A DNA stretch of 64,000 nt from Ligustrum vulgare (taxonomy: Eukaryota; Streptophyta; Magnoliopsida; Lamiales; Oleaceae): the NCBI GenBank assembly GCA_963555705.1, contig OY743189.1, forward strand, positions 637,501 to 701,500. Direction: 5' to 3'. Made by a program: the position numbers and the translations under genes. The notes beneath the pieces are model-generated. The model saw only the letters and a list, made by a program, of their open reading frames with translations. It had not been told where the DNA came from and made no database searches. This document shows, one piece after another, positions 32,501-43,246 of this stretch (position 1 is the stretch's first letter; each line of letters starts with the position of its first letter).

Positions 32501-32706
32501 ATGACATTGGCAATTTCTTTACAAAATTAATGGTTCGATTTACTATTTCAAATGGTTTCATAAATGTTTCAATTTTATCGGCCATTACAGTTTATTTAAT
32601 GTTGCCAAAAATGAATTTCAATTATTTCTTCCGCAAAAATATTATTCGAAAAATTTAGACAGAAAATGACGTAGTGAATCGGGTATACGGAACTCGGGGC
32701 GCTACA
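29553..32706 (+). mobile_element. LOG-carrying LTR retrotransposon: 3' LTR (3154 bp)
   Basis: This is the exact-length partner of 23118-26271, followed by the TTGAG TSD. Near identity over 3.15 kb shows a very recent insertion, or less likely recent gene conversion. Total element length is 9589 bp. Confidence 0.96.
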
Positions 32707-32910
32707 TTGAGTCTCTTCAATTTGCAATTAAGTCATTGGCATCTTTGTTCTTCATTTCGTTCCCCGTCTCATTTGTGAATTGTTTGCAATTTAGTCCTCG
32801 AGTTTTGAAGTTCGCCCTTTTTGTACGGTTTTCGTCCATTTTCTTCATATTGCCTCCAAAAGCATCCAAAATTCAATTTTTCCTAAAATAAATAAAATCA
32901 ACACATAATT

Positions 32911-34630
32911 CGTGTTTTGTTGATATGTTTTAGTTCCTACATGATATTTATGCTTCTAATGAAAATTATTTCTTGTTTGCAAGGAACATATCATTATGGG
33001 ACACCTTGAGCCAAACTTGGAAAAGAAAGAAAGAGATCACTTCATTCAACCAAGCATTCAAGTCAAAGCTTTAAAGTGGAAGATCATCTCTCCAAACCCG
33101 AAAGTACATAAACCCTCCTTGTTATTCCGTGTTTATTTTATTTAATTGCTCTGAATACGTTGAGGACATTACATATTTCTAGTTTTCGGGGTGGGAATCT
33201 TATTCATATGCTTTTATCTACACATTCATTTGATTTTGGGGTAGAAAATTCTTAAAATTTTGAAAAATCATAAAAATCGAAAAAATTTGAAAATTTTTGT
33301 TGATTTATTTATTGCTTATGATATGATTTGAGTTGACTTTTGTACTTTAGTTAGAAAATTGGACAACTTGTGAACTTAATTTTTCTTAACTTTCATCCAT
33401 GTAAGACTTTGCTAAAACTTGAGCAGATAGCCACTTTCGAATAATAACTTGTGTAGGGGATGCTTGATACATGTAGGGTAAACTTGTGCAATTTGAATAT
33501 AGAATTGACTGAAAAATCTCAAACCTTAAGAATTTAGATCCCAACCTGAACTTTAGAACCATGGGGGTGGACAGGGTAGTATAAGTAGGCATTAATGGAT
33601 TGAGGGTTTGACGTTCTTGATTTTGCATCTTTGGCTTAGGAGGTTTTAATCAACAGGTATAAACCATAACCAGCATAAAAATAGAAAAATGTTGAAGATC
33701 TTATTTTACTCTTCAAATGCCTTTTTGACTTGAGTAATTAAATCTGAGGGGTTCTCTGAGCCTGGTACCCTAAACTCAATTGAGTTGGTAGCTATCGACC
33801 TAAAGCTTGATGCAGGGGTCAATTAGAAAGAAAGTACGGAGAGTGGACTTACACATAAGACGCTAAAAACATCTTTAACTTTTTTGTTTAAGCCTTTATG
33901 ACTGAGGTATTTAAGTCTGATGGGTTCTTTGAACTTGGTGTCCTAAAGTCGTCTGGCTTGGGAGTCACCGACCTAAAGCTTGCTACAAGGGTCATATATA
34001 AAGCAAGTATGAAATGTTTTGCACAAAGATGGTAAAAGAAATGGACATGAAAAGAAAAAGTCGTCCCAGTAAGAAAAAAAAAATGAAAGAAAATAGTATA
34101 AGCCTTGTTAATTGAAATTTCTAACGTTGGAGTGTGAGATTGGGAATGGATTACTTTTGGTTTGTTGTGTTTTCTTATCTAATCCTAACTTCCTTGTGAG
34201 GAAAATGCATTAAATAAATGATTAGAAGCCATAGAAATATAAAAGACCTCGGGATATAAGAGAAAAGAAGTAAGGTTGTGATCATCCATAAGAGCGGAAC
34301 GAAAATCAAAAGAAAATCATTGTTGACCACATGGGATTTGAGCTTATTTCTGCATGGCTAATCACACAGTGTCAAGTATATTTTTACATGAGTTTGCATT
34401 TGATTTTTGACTATTCACACACACACAATGAAGTCGAGCATTTGATGAATGAAAATATTTTATGTTGTTCATATTTCTTTGCTAAAGTGTTTGATCAAAT
34501 TGGATTGTTGAAACGCATGGTAAATAAGTCGACAAAAATAAAATCATATTTTTTTTATTATTTGCATTTTTATTTTTATAGTTAAGTTTTATTTTGTTCG
34601 AGGACGAACAATAGTTCTAGTTTGGGGGTG
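32911..34630 (+). other. Element 1: 3' non-coding region
   Basis: This is the non-coding tail of Element 1, resuming after Element 2. At 33240-33300 it has the AAATTTTGAAAAATCATAAA run typical of Athila tails. Two copies of the roughly 180-bp repeat follow (about 33715-33880 and 33890-34050). It then has blocks shared with 8838-9350 and 1973-2465, and ends with TTGTTCGAGGACGAAC and a G-rich tract. The open frames at 33386-33628 (minus) and 34331-34585 have no recognised domain. Confidence 0.6.
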
Positions 34631-36541
34631 TTAATAAGTATATTTTATACACTTACTTATATCCTATAGTAGGATTTTATTTATTTATTTAAGAAAATTT
34701 GCTATTTATTTAGTTAGTATTTGTATATTTTCAGGAATAACCCAAAAGTCGAAAAAACAATGGAATTGAAGCCAAAATCAAGCAATTGGATTATAAAAGA
34801 GTCAAAGTGTGCAAATGAAGAGTGGATGAAGTAGATCAAGGACTCAATTGGAATAATATTTGAAGAAGAAATCAAATTTGGAAGAAATCAGAAGTTCAGG
34901 GGCTAAATTGCAACAATCGAAAGTTGGAGAACTTGTTGTGCAATTAAAAGATAGGGATCAACTTGTAGCACTTCAAAAGATGAAAATTGGATCTTTTCGA
35001 ATAACCGTTCGGTCGCACCAATTAAAGGCGCACGGTCGCACGACCCACTCTGCAGGAAATTGAGACCGATTTTGTAATACCGTCGCATGGTTTATAACTG
35101 TGCGGTAGCACGGTCAATTTCTTGACCGTCTGGTGGGCGTTTTGCGCCAATTTCAGCATACTTCTTCCCCAAGTAACCTAAAGTTCGAGGCAACCTATAT
35201 ATACATGACTTGAGGGATGAAATTAAAGGTTCCTAATTGTCATATTTCATGTCAAAATGCTGTCAAATTGTTGGGGGATCCATTGAAGGCCAAATTCAAG
35301 ATTGAAGAACAACGATCAAGAAGATGAACGTGGTGACTTCTATTCATATTTCTTGTGAATTATCTTTAATCATATTTCTTGTGTTAGGATTATGATGAAA
35401 TTTTATTTATTGGTTCCATATTTTGACATATTATTTAATTTACGCAGTTTATGAGTTTGATGCAATTAAATAATGTTTTTATTATTATGCAATTATTTGG
35501 CCATCTTTTGCATGATTGACTTGATGTTTTTCTATGTTCGAAAAAGTTGGAATTCATTAGATATTATTTAATTGTCACAAAGTCATATAGGGGATAGAAA
35601 TACACCCATATGCTTTGTGTCATCCTTGAGAGTGTTCATGGATCCTTTAATGCTTTTCTATTTGTTTAATTGTCATAAAAATATAGTCAATTTATATTTA
35701 AAAAAAGTTTTTTATGCATCGCTCGAAAGGGGACTTAAATAATTTTCAAATTGCTGGGGGGGTCCATTGAAGGCCAAATTCAAGATTGAAGAACAAGGGT
35801 CAAGAAGATGAACGTGGTGACTTCTATTCATATTTCTTGTGAATTATCTTTAATCATATTTCTAGGCTATATTTCTTGTATTAGGATTATGATGAAATTT
35901 TAATTATTGGTTCCATATTTTGACATATTATTTAATTTACGCAGTTTATGGGTTTGATGCAATTAAATAATATTTTTATTATTATGCAATTATTTGGCCA
36001 TCTTTTGCATGATTGACTTGATGTTTTTCTATGTTCGAAAAAGTTGGAATTCATTAGATATTATTTAATTGTCACAAAGTCATATGGGGGATAGAAATAC
36101 ACTCATATGCTTTGTGTCATCCTTGAGAGTGTTCATGGATCCTTTAATGCTTTTCTATTTGTTTAATTGTCATAAAAATGTAGTCAATTTGTATTTAAAA
36201 AAAGTTTTTTATGCATCGCTCGAAAGGGGACTTAAATAATTTTAGGAACCGGGATATTCAAAACTCGTGAATTGTATTTAAATAATTTGGTCAATATATG
36301 GATGATTTGGTAAAAATGGATTCATAATTCTAGCATGCTTTTTTTTCATAGTTTTAAATCAAGGTTTCTTATTTTATTAAGCTTAGTTTTTAAAACAAAA
36401 TTCTCAAATTCAAAGTTTTTCTCGTTCCGATTAAGGTTAATAGTATAAAATACAATTTACAACAATCCTTATGGGATCGATACTTGGACTCACGTCTATT
36501 ATATTACTTATGGGACCCGTGCACTTGTGGTTTAGTGAATA
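34631..36541 (+). mobile_element. Element 1: 3' LTR with internal duplication
   Basis: The LTR follows the polypurine tract TTTGGGGG and aligns with 2466-3610. A segment of about 485 bp (about 35267-35748) is repeated in tandem at about 35749-36237 with scattered differences. The 5' LTR holds one copy only. CGGTCGCACG palindromes are at 35005-35130. Confidence 0.75.
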
Positions 36542-36998
36542 GTCGACATGTGTCTAGATTTCTAATTCCACTATTTTTAACCTGTTAAGCAAGATGAATC
36601 AATATACTCATCTATGATGCAAAACATAAATCTTGTACGCAAACTAACATCAAGTTTCACACGAACATGCATAAGTCAATCTTAACATGCAAAATTTTCA
36701 CCATTCATAGCTTAACCACTTAGTTCCAATATATTTATCATTGCTAGCAAGGTAATCTGACCCAAACAAGCACACAAAAGCATTAAGAAAGCTAAAAATA
36801 ACATAAGCACACAAAAGCATTAAGAAAGCTAAAAATAACATTCTCGTTCTTGTTTTTCAGAAACACGTAACATGCATGCAAAAAGCAATAAAATAATGAA
36901 AACAATCTATACAATTCACACCCTAAACTTAACAAATGCTTTATCCTCAATGTATCAAAACACAACATAAAATGCAAAGGTGGGGACAATGAAGGGAA
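36542..36998. other. Unassigned AT-rich spacer with a 36-bp tandem duplication
   Basis: I see no gene. A unit of about 36 bp containing 'cacacaaaagcattaagaaa' is present twice in tandem at about 36770-36841. The minus-strand open frame at 36792-36989 is partly made of this duplication. Confidence 0.5.
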
Positions 36999-37006
36999 CT
37001 AAGGAC

Positions 37007-37581
37007 CAGGGACGGTTTCGGGGGGGGGGGGGGCTGGACTGGGCTGTAGTCAAGCCCAGATCCAGCCCAGATCCAATAATGCTGAAGAATTTTTTTTTTT
37101 TTTTTACAGATCAGTCCGGTATTGATTGAGTCCAGTCTGGTATCAATTAAACTTTACAGCCCATGAGGCCAAATTCCTTACATAATATGAATCATATACA
37201 TAGCAGCCCAAATATAACTTGAAATAATTTTTGTTCGTCATTAGGCCCTCGTTTGACCCCCATTATTTCAATTTAAAATTTGGGTTTTGGAAATCTAATA
37301 GTTAAAAAGTGGTTTGAAAAGTAAAAAATTGTAGGATTGACTTTTTTAGATGGTTAAGATTGATTACTGTAGAAAAAATTTGTAAAAAAAATGAGAAATA
37401 ATGGGCTCAAACAAGGGCTAGATGAGTTCAAATATAACTTTATTAGTGTCTTGGTGAGTTTTTTTATAGCATATATTATTTTGACGGGTCTTTCTACTAT
37501 ATAAATTTCATATAAAAGTAATATACCCCCCTCCAAGTTCAGTTTCAGCCCCCCATGAAAAAATTCCTGGATCCGTCCCTG
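37007..37581. mobile_element. Non-autonomous hAT-type element (575 bp)
   Basis: The terminal repeats CAGGGACGG / CCGTCCCTG are flanked by the 8-bp TSD CTAAGGAC (36999-37006 and 37582-37589). A G run at about 37020-37033 and an imperfect hairpin (CTGGACTGGGCT pairing with AGCCCAGATCCAG, 37034-37066) lie just inside the left end. There is no transposase. The 174-bp MITE at 37245-37418 is nested inside. Confidence 0.9.
37245..37418. mobile_element. PIF/Harbinger-type MITE (174 bp), copy 1
   Basis: The inverted ends GCCCTCGTTTGACCCCCATT and, in reverse complement, GCCCTTGTTTGAGCCCATTA are flanked by a 3-bp TAG duplication (37242-37244, 37419-37421). It has the same length and end sequences as 60857-61030. 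Confidence 0.8.
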
Positions 37582-37589
37582 CTAAGGAC

Positions 37590-38301
37590 TCCCTTAATCA
37601 ATGAGAAGATGGTAGTAGGTGTGCCAAAATCACCCTAGTATATCATGTGTCTCTCTAGAAATCTGTAGTGACTCCATTGACATTTCATATGCTTGACCGA
37701 TTCGACTTTGCATGCTTTCCATTAACTTTACTTGTCTGTCAAGCCTCTGGGAGATCAAGTCAATCGTCATGCACAATCTAGGGAGAGTGATCCACATCCT
37801 ACCGATGTCACCTCACATAACTACCTTCGTGGGTCTCTATAGCTTGTGCCCTCAACTCCAAAGCCCTCAATGTATACTACATGGTATGAATTTCCTCGAT
37901 GTTCTCTATGATAAAAGAGAACACATGTCTCATGATTTGTGGATCTAAGGCATGCTTTGGATTCTCATGATGGTTCATGTCATCTTTATCTTTTTCTCCC
38001 TCAGGGTCGACTGTTGGTGGTGGTGCTGCCTACTCTATCTTAGTTTACGCTATGAGATGGCCGCTGTCTTTGCATCTATTGATACACTCTGTCTCGCAAC
38101 CTGCTCTCCAGGTAGGAGTCTTATCGCATAAGAACGACATAAACCACTTATAAGGCTAGGGAAAATCAAGGAATGCTTGTGGTCTGATCTTGCTGCTAAT
38201 CTACAAACAAGAGTATACATGTAGATCGATCTTGAATCTATGTGACAACTCATACAGTAACTCGGTCCTGGTATGTTTGAGTGTAGTGTAGTGTGATGGG
38301 A
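37590..38301 (-). pseudogene. Remnant of a plant transposon protein, probably Athila-type
   Basis: On the minus strand at about 38060-38275 a readable stretch (LYELSHRFKIDLHVY, then SLIFPSLISGLCRSYAI) resembles the 'putative plant transposon protein' domain often found with Athila-like elements. The stretch at lower coordinates has short, broken frames. The three-LTR array inserted at its upstream side (38307). This is a family-level resemblance only. Confidence 0.4.
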
Positions 38302-38306
38302 GGTGG
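38302..38306. repeat. TSD of the three-LTR array, left copy (GGTGG)
   Basis: GGTGG at 38302-38306 and again at 46308-46312 brackets the whole 8001-bp array, so it entered as one insertion. Confidence 0.9.
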
Positions 38307-40062
38307 TGTAATAACCCGAATTTTACTAATCAAAAAGTCAAAGAATTAACTAGTCAAAGTCGAATTTTCAAATGATCAAGTCAAATAAAGACCTTATTTT
38401 GAATAAATGATTTTTATGGGCTCTATTTTACAGTTATAAGTATTTAAAGGACATAAATGAGATAAATTAGAACATTAAGGATTTAATTGTCAATTGATAG
38501 AATTAAGGGACTAAATGTTATGTAATATGAAGGTTTGGTGACTTGGCATGTAATATTACCATATTTTAACCCCTAAAATTGGTATTAGAACCCATTTTTC
38601 AGGGAATTTTCGGGAGAGGCAAAGAAAGAGAGAGAGTTCGAGAGACCGAAAAAAAAAAAAAAGAGGAGCCGACGACGTCATGGGCTACAAGAGTTCAATT
38701 TCTTCTTCTTCATGAGGTAAAGGAGATGATGTGGAGATTTAAAGAGGCCTATCAGCTGTGCTAGATTTCAATCAATAACTCTGTGAGTGGAAAAGTTATT
38801 CTTTTAAAAACTTAAAAGAATTCACGTTATTCAAGTTTTCTATTCACAATGATTTTCTACAAGTTACAAATAATTTTTAAATTACTTGCTTTTAGCATGA
38901 TTATCAAAACAAATGTTTTAAAATTAAGTTTGTTTATCATGATAACTCTTTTTACCATGTATTACGAGCATGATTGGTTAAGTTGAGTACGTATGATTTC
39001 AAAATCACCAGAAGTACCCGATGTGGTTGTCTGTTCTTGTGTTAGTGCACGGAGGGGGCCTTGGGCCCGTGTACTAGCGGATATTATTTGAGATCTTAAG
39101 GCTCTGTCACGGAGGGGGCCTATGGCCCGTGTTCAGATGATCTTAAGATCCACTCTTATGCACGGAGGGGGCCTATGGCCAGTGTGTAAGGGTGCATATA
39201 TGAGGTCTTTGGGACCCACTTTTGTACCCAGAGGGTCTTTGGGCCGGGTACGGAGGTGCTTAGCAGTCTACGCGCGTATGACTAGATACAGATTTCAGAT
39301 GATTTAGTTGGGTACCTTTGGTGTGATTTTCTTATGTATTACAGTTTATCAGTTATGCTACAGATGATTATTCCACGATCTTTATGATTATCCTTAGCAT
39401 GTATGATTTTGTTTAAAGTGGCAAAAACTTATGAAATAAATTATGTTTTCATAAATGGTTTATAAAATACTTTTATTTCAGAAATTCCACTCACTGAGTC
39501 ACAAGCTCATGTTTTTCCCCACCTTTACAGTATAGGAAGAAAAATAAGAGTTTCAGCAGCATCGAAGGAGCCTTCCCAGCTCTGGAGGAGCTTCGTAACA
39601 TTGTCATTTTTAGGAGTTACTTTGGTAAGCTCTTAGGATACATATTCTAGGAAGATGCATTGGAATATGCAGTTATTCTATATAAGTAATATACTTTATC
39701 AGGAATGTGTCTGATGATGATGTATTTTGGATCATGTATATATAAAGAAGTGAGTTAAGAATTTTAGTTATTATATTATGTCAATTGTCTTGGTTGGAAG
39801 ATTTGAAAAGTGATATAGTTATTTATGATTGCATGTTTGAGGATTTGCTATTGTTTTACAGGTTGATTAAGTCAAAATTATAGAGTAGACTTTGTCAAAA
39901 TGTTATAAATTTCTATGGGATCAAAATTATGAAAAAGGAAATATTGAAAGTCAAAAGAAAGTCAAGTTTGCCTTGGTGGTGGGTCCAACATCTAGTTGTG
40001 ACTTGCCATCGGCACACGTCACGTTTCAGGTCCAGTGGAGTGATCGGGGACGGGTCGTGACA
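38307..40062 (+). mobile_element. Three-LTR array: LTR 1 (1756 bp)
   Basis: The LTR reads TGTAATAACCCG...GGGTCGTGACA and is followed by a PBS at 40065. It contains four GGAGGGGGCC-type hairpin repeats at 39045-39250 and an A14 run at about 38649. The small open frames (for example 39122-39307) recur in all copies, lack domains and are LTR sequence. Confidence 0.93.
39045..39255 (+). repeat. CACGGAGGGGGCC hairpin repeats in the LTR
   Basis: Four units (about 39049, 39109, 39160 and 39228) share a CGGAGGGGGCC..GGCC.GTGT plan with inverted GGCC/GGCC and CACGG/CGTG arms. They lie in a similar relative position to the CCACCTAAGTTCGGT hairpins of the 3154-bp LTR. They recur at 42228-42435 and 45413-45620. 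Confidence 0.75.
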
Positions 40063-41479
40063 AATGGTATCAGAGCATGGTTAAGTTGGGAGAGGTAAAA
40101 TATGAAGGGAAGGAGCTTGGAAATAATTGGATATGCAATTTTGATTCTTTGGGATGTTCAAAAGGGAGATATGATAAATTTAAGAATATAATCATTTTGT
40201 GATCTTATTAGAATCTGTGAGATTCAATATTTGAGGTCATGTGGTATGTCAACGATTATGTAACCAGATGAGAATGTTATAAGTATATATTTGATTGTGT
40301 AATGATATATTTGGGTTTCGAAATGAATTAGTTGTTCTATGACCATTTATGGGATTTTTGCATGTATTTGGAGGAAATGTCTTGTATACATCTTGGGTTA
40401 TGTTGTATATATATATTTTCAAGGATAAATATTGGTTAATTTTTTGATATATGCCTAGATGGTGACAATTACAAGAGAGAACCATGATTGAATAAAGAAG
40501 ATAAATGATTCTAGTATCATTGGAAATTTATGAAAAGTGATTTTTATATGGTTTATGGTGGATGATATGTGTTATATATTTGGTTATTTATATGATATAT
40601 GATTGTCTGGGGAAAATGCCAGCTATTATTAATGGAAGATTTATTTGAAGTTGAGATTTTAGTATATATGAAATCTTATGTATGTTGATATATGATAGTT
40701 CATGTGATAAATATGATGACTATTATTTTATGATATGATTAAATTTCGAGGTCATACGATATGGTAATAGAAAGTTAAGTAATGGTATGAGTGTTCTATA
40801 GAAAAATAGTGTGATGATATACTTCAGTTATTGAGTTAATTAATCTTCTCTTGATCATATATTGGGTTAGTGTGAAATAGGACTTATGATTGGGAAGTCC
40901 CATTTTTAGTCATAAGATAAGAGGAATTTATTGAAATTTTTGGGTGATGCAGTTCTGGTTATGTATTGTCGGTTATACTTTAGATATGAGTAAAGTATTT
41001 TATTCTTATTAAGATTTATTTTCCATGGGATATGCATAGAGTGAAGTTTTGGGAGAACATTGAAAGTTGCATCTTGAACTTTAAATTAGGAAGTATTGAG
41101 TTTTTCTTAAATTTGATAAACTGAAAAATTGAGAACGTTGGGTTTTAATGTTATTAATGAGATAGCAAAAGGCTTATTTGGTGTTAAAGGAATGTAATCA
41201 CTAATGATAAAGCTTAGTAAGAGGGTATCAGATTTAAACTATGTCCTAAGGTCACTAACATTGTTCAAGTAAGATCGACTTAAAACAGTTGATAAGAGTT
41301 TGACTTAAGAATTGAAGTAAGATAGGAAAGATTGGGATCTATGTCCAGTTAAAGGTTCTGGGAGAATTATTTTGATGAAAAAGCTAATATGATTAAGTGG
41401 GTCATATATGTGTTTGATTTATTCGTATGCTCATAGCTTAAGGAAATTTCAAGGACGAAATTCTTTGAAGGGGTGAGAT
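40063..41479 (+). mobile_element. Three-LTR array: interior 1 (1417 bp, non-coding)
   Basis: The interior starts with the PBS TGGTATCAGAGC (40065-40076, initiator tRNA-Met) and ends with CAAGGACGAAATTC and a polypurine tract GAAGGGGTGAGA at 41467-41478. There is no gag or pol, and no open frame longer than about 80 codons. This makes the family a non-autonomous Gypsy derivative. Confidence 0.85.
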
Positions 41480-43246
41480 TGTAATAACCCGAATTTTACT
41501 AGTAAAAAAGTCAAAGAATTAACTAGTCAAAGTCGAATTTTCAAATGGTCAAGTCAAATAAGGACCTTATTTTGAATAAATGATTTTTATGGGCTCTATT
41601 TTACAGTTATAAGTATTTAAAGGACATAAATGAGATAAATTAGAACATTAAGGATTTAATTGTCAATTGATAGAATTAAGGGACTAAATGTTATGTAATA
41701 TGAAGGTTTGGTGACTTGGCATGTAATATTACCATATTTTAACCCCTAAAATTGGTATTAGAACCCATTTTTCAGGGAATTTTCGGGAGAGGCAAAGAAA
41801 GAGAGAGAGTTCGAGAGACCGAAAAAAAAAAGAAAAAAAAAAAAAAGAGGAGCCGACGACGTCATGGGCTACAAGAGTTCAATTTCTTCTTCTTCATGAG
41901 GTAAAGGAGATGATGTGGAGATTTAAAGAGGCCTATCAGCTGTGCTAGATTTCAATCAATAACTCTGTGAGTGGAAAAGTTATTCTTTTAAAAACTTAAA
42001 AGAATTCACGTTATTCAAGTTTTCTATTCACAATGATTTTCTACAAGTTACAAATAATTTTTAAATTACTTGCTTTTAGCATGATTATCAAAACAAATGT
42101 TTTAAAATTAAGTTTGTTTATCATGATAACTCTTTTTACCATGTATTACGAGCATGATTGGTTAAGTTGAGTACGTATGATTTCAAAATCACCAGAAGTA
42201 CCCGATGTGGTTGTCTGTTCTTGTGTTAGTGCACGGAGGGGGCCTTGGGCCCGTGTACTAGCGGATATTATTTGAGATCTTAAGGCTCTGTCACGGAGGG
42301 GGCCTATGGCCCGTGTTCAGATGATCTTAAGATCCACTCTTATGCACGGAGGGGGCCTATGGCCAGTGTGTAAGGGTGCATATATGAGGTCTTTGGGACC
42401 CACTTTTGTACCCAGAGGGTCTTTGGGCCGGGTACGGAGGTGCTTAGCAGTCTACGCGCGTATGACTAGATACAGATTTCAGATGATTTAGTTGGGTACC
42501 TTTGGTGTGATTTTCTTATGTATTACAGTTTATCAGTTATGCTACAGATGATTATTCCACGATCTTTATGATTATCCTTAGCATGTATGATTTTGTTTAA
42601 AGTGGCAAAAACTTATGAAATAAATTATGTTTTCATAAATGGTTTATAAAATACTTTTATTTCAGAAATTCCACTCACTGAGTCACAAGCTCATGTTTTT
42701 CCCCACCTTTACAGTATAGGAAGAAAAATAAGAGTTTCAGCAGCATCGAAGGAGCCTTCCCAGCTCTGGAGGAGCTTCGTAACATTGTCATTTTTAGGAG
42801 TTACTTTGGTAAGCTCTTAGGATACATATTCTAGGAAGATGCATTGGAATATGCAGTTATTCTATATAAGTAATATACTTTATCAGGAATGTGTCTGATG
42901 ATGATGTATTTTGGATCATGTATATATAAAGAAGTGAGTTAAGAATTTTAGTTATTATATTATGTCAATTGTCTTGGTTGGAAGATTTGAAAAGTGATAT
43001 AGTTATTTATGATTGCATGTTTGAGGATTTGCTATTGTTTTACAGGTTGATTAAGTCAAAATTATAGAGTAGACTTTGTCAAAATGTTATAAATTTCTAT
43101 GGGATCAAAATTATGAAAAAGGAAATATTGAAAGTCAAAAGAAAGTCAAGTTTGCCTTGGTGGTGGGTCCAACATCTAGTTGTGACTTGCCATCGGCACA
43201 CGTCACGTTTCAGGTCCAGTGGAGTGATCGGGGACGGGTCGTGACA
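41480..43246 (+). mobile_element. Three-LTR array: LTR 2 (1767 bp, chimeric)
   Basis: It is 11 bp longer than LTR 1, fully explained by the A-rich run (A10-G-A14 against A14). At its 5' end it shares the LTR 3 variants (ACTAGTAAAAAAG, AATGGTCAAG, AATAAGGACC and the G inside the A run). At its 3' end it shares the LTR 1 variants ('cactgagtca', 'cagctctggaggagc'). It is therefore a recombinant of the two. Confidence 0.9.

Larger units (their letters stand above)
21012..32910 (-). mobile_element. Element 2: 5' LTR, split by two later insertions
   Basis: LTR sequence is present at 21012-21989, 22900-23117 and 32707-32910, and collinear with 7368-8750. Between the pieces sit a solo LTR and the LOG-carrying element, each with its own TSD. 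At 32910 the match ends about 90 bases short of the true LTR start, so the outer end was lost and no TSD for Element 2 can be read. The open frames at 21076-21373 and 21476-21664 are LTR sequence. Confidence 0.8.

Noticed and set aside
37020..37033. G homopolymer as a possible quadruplex or functional site
   Set aside because: It is a single uninterrupted run inside a hAT-type element and its length is prone to sequencing error.
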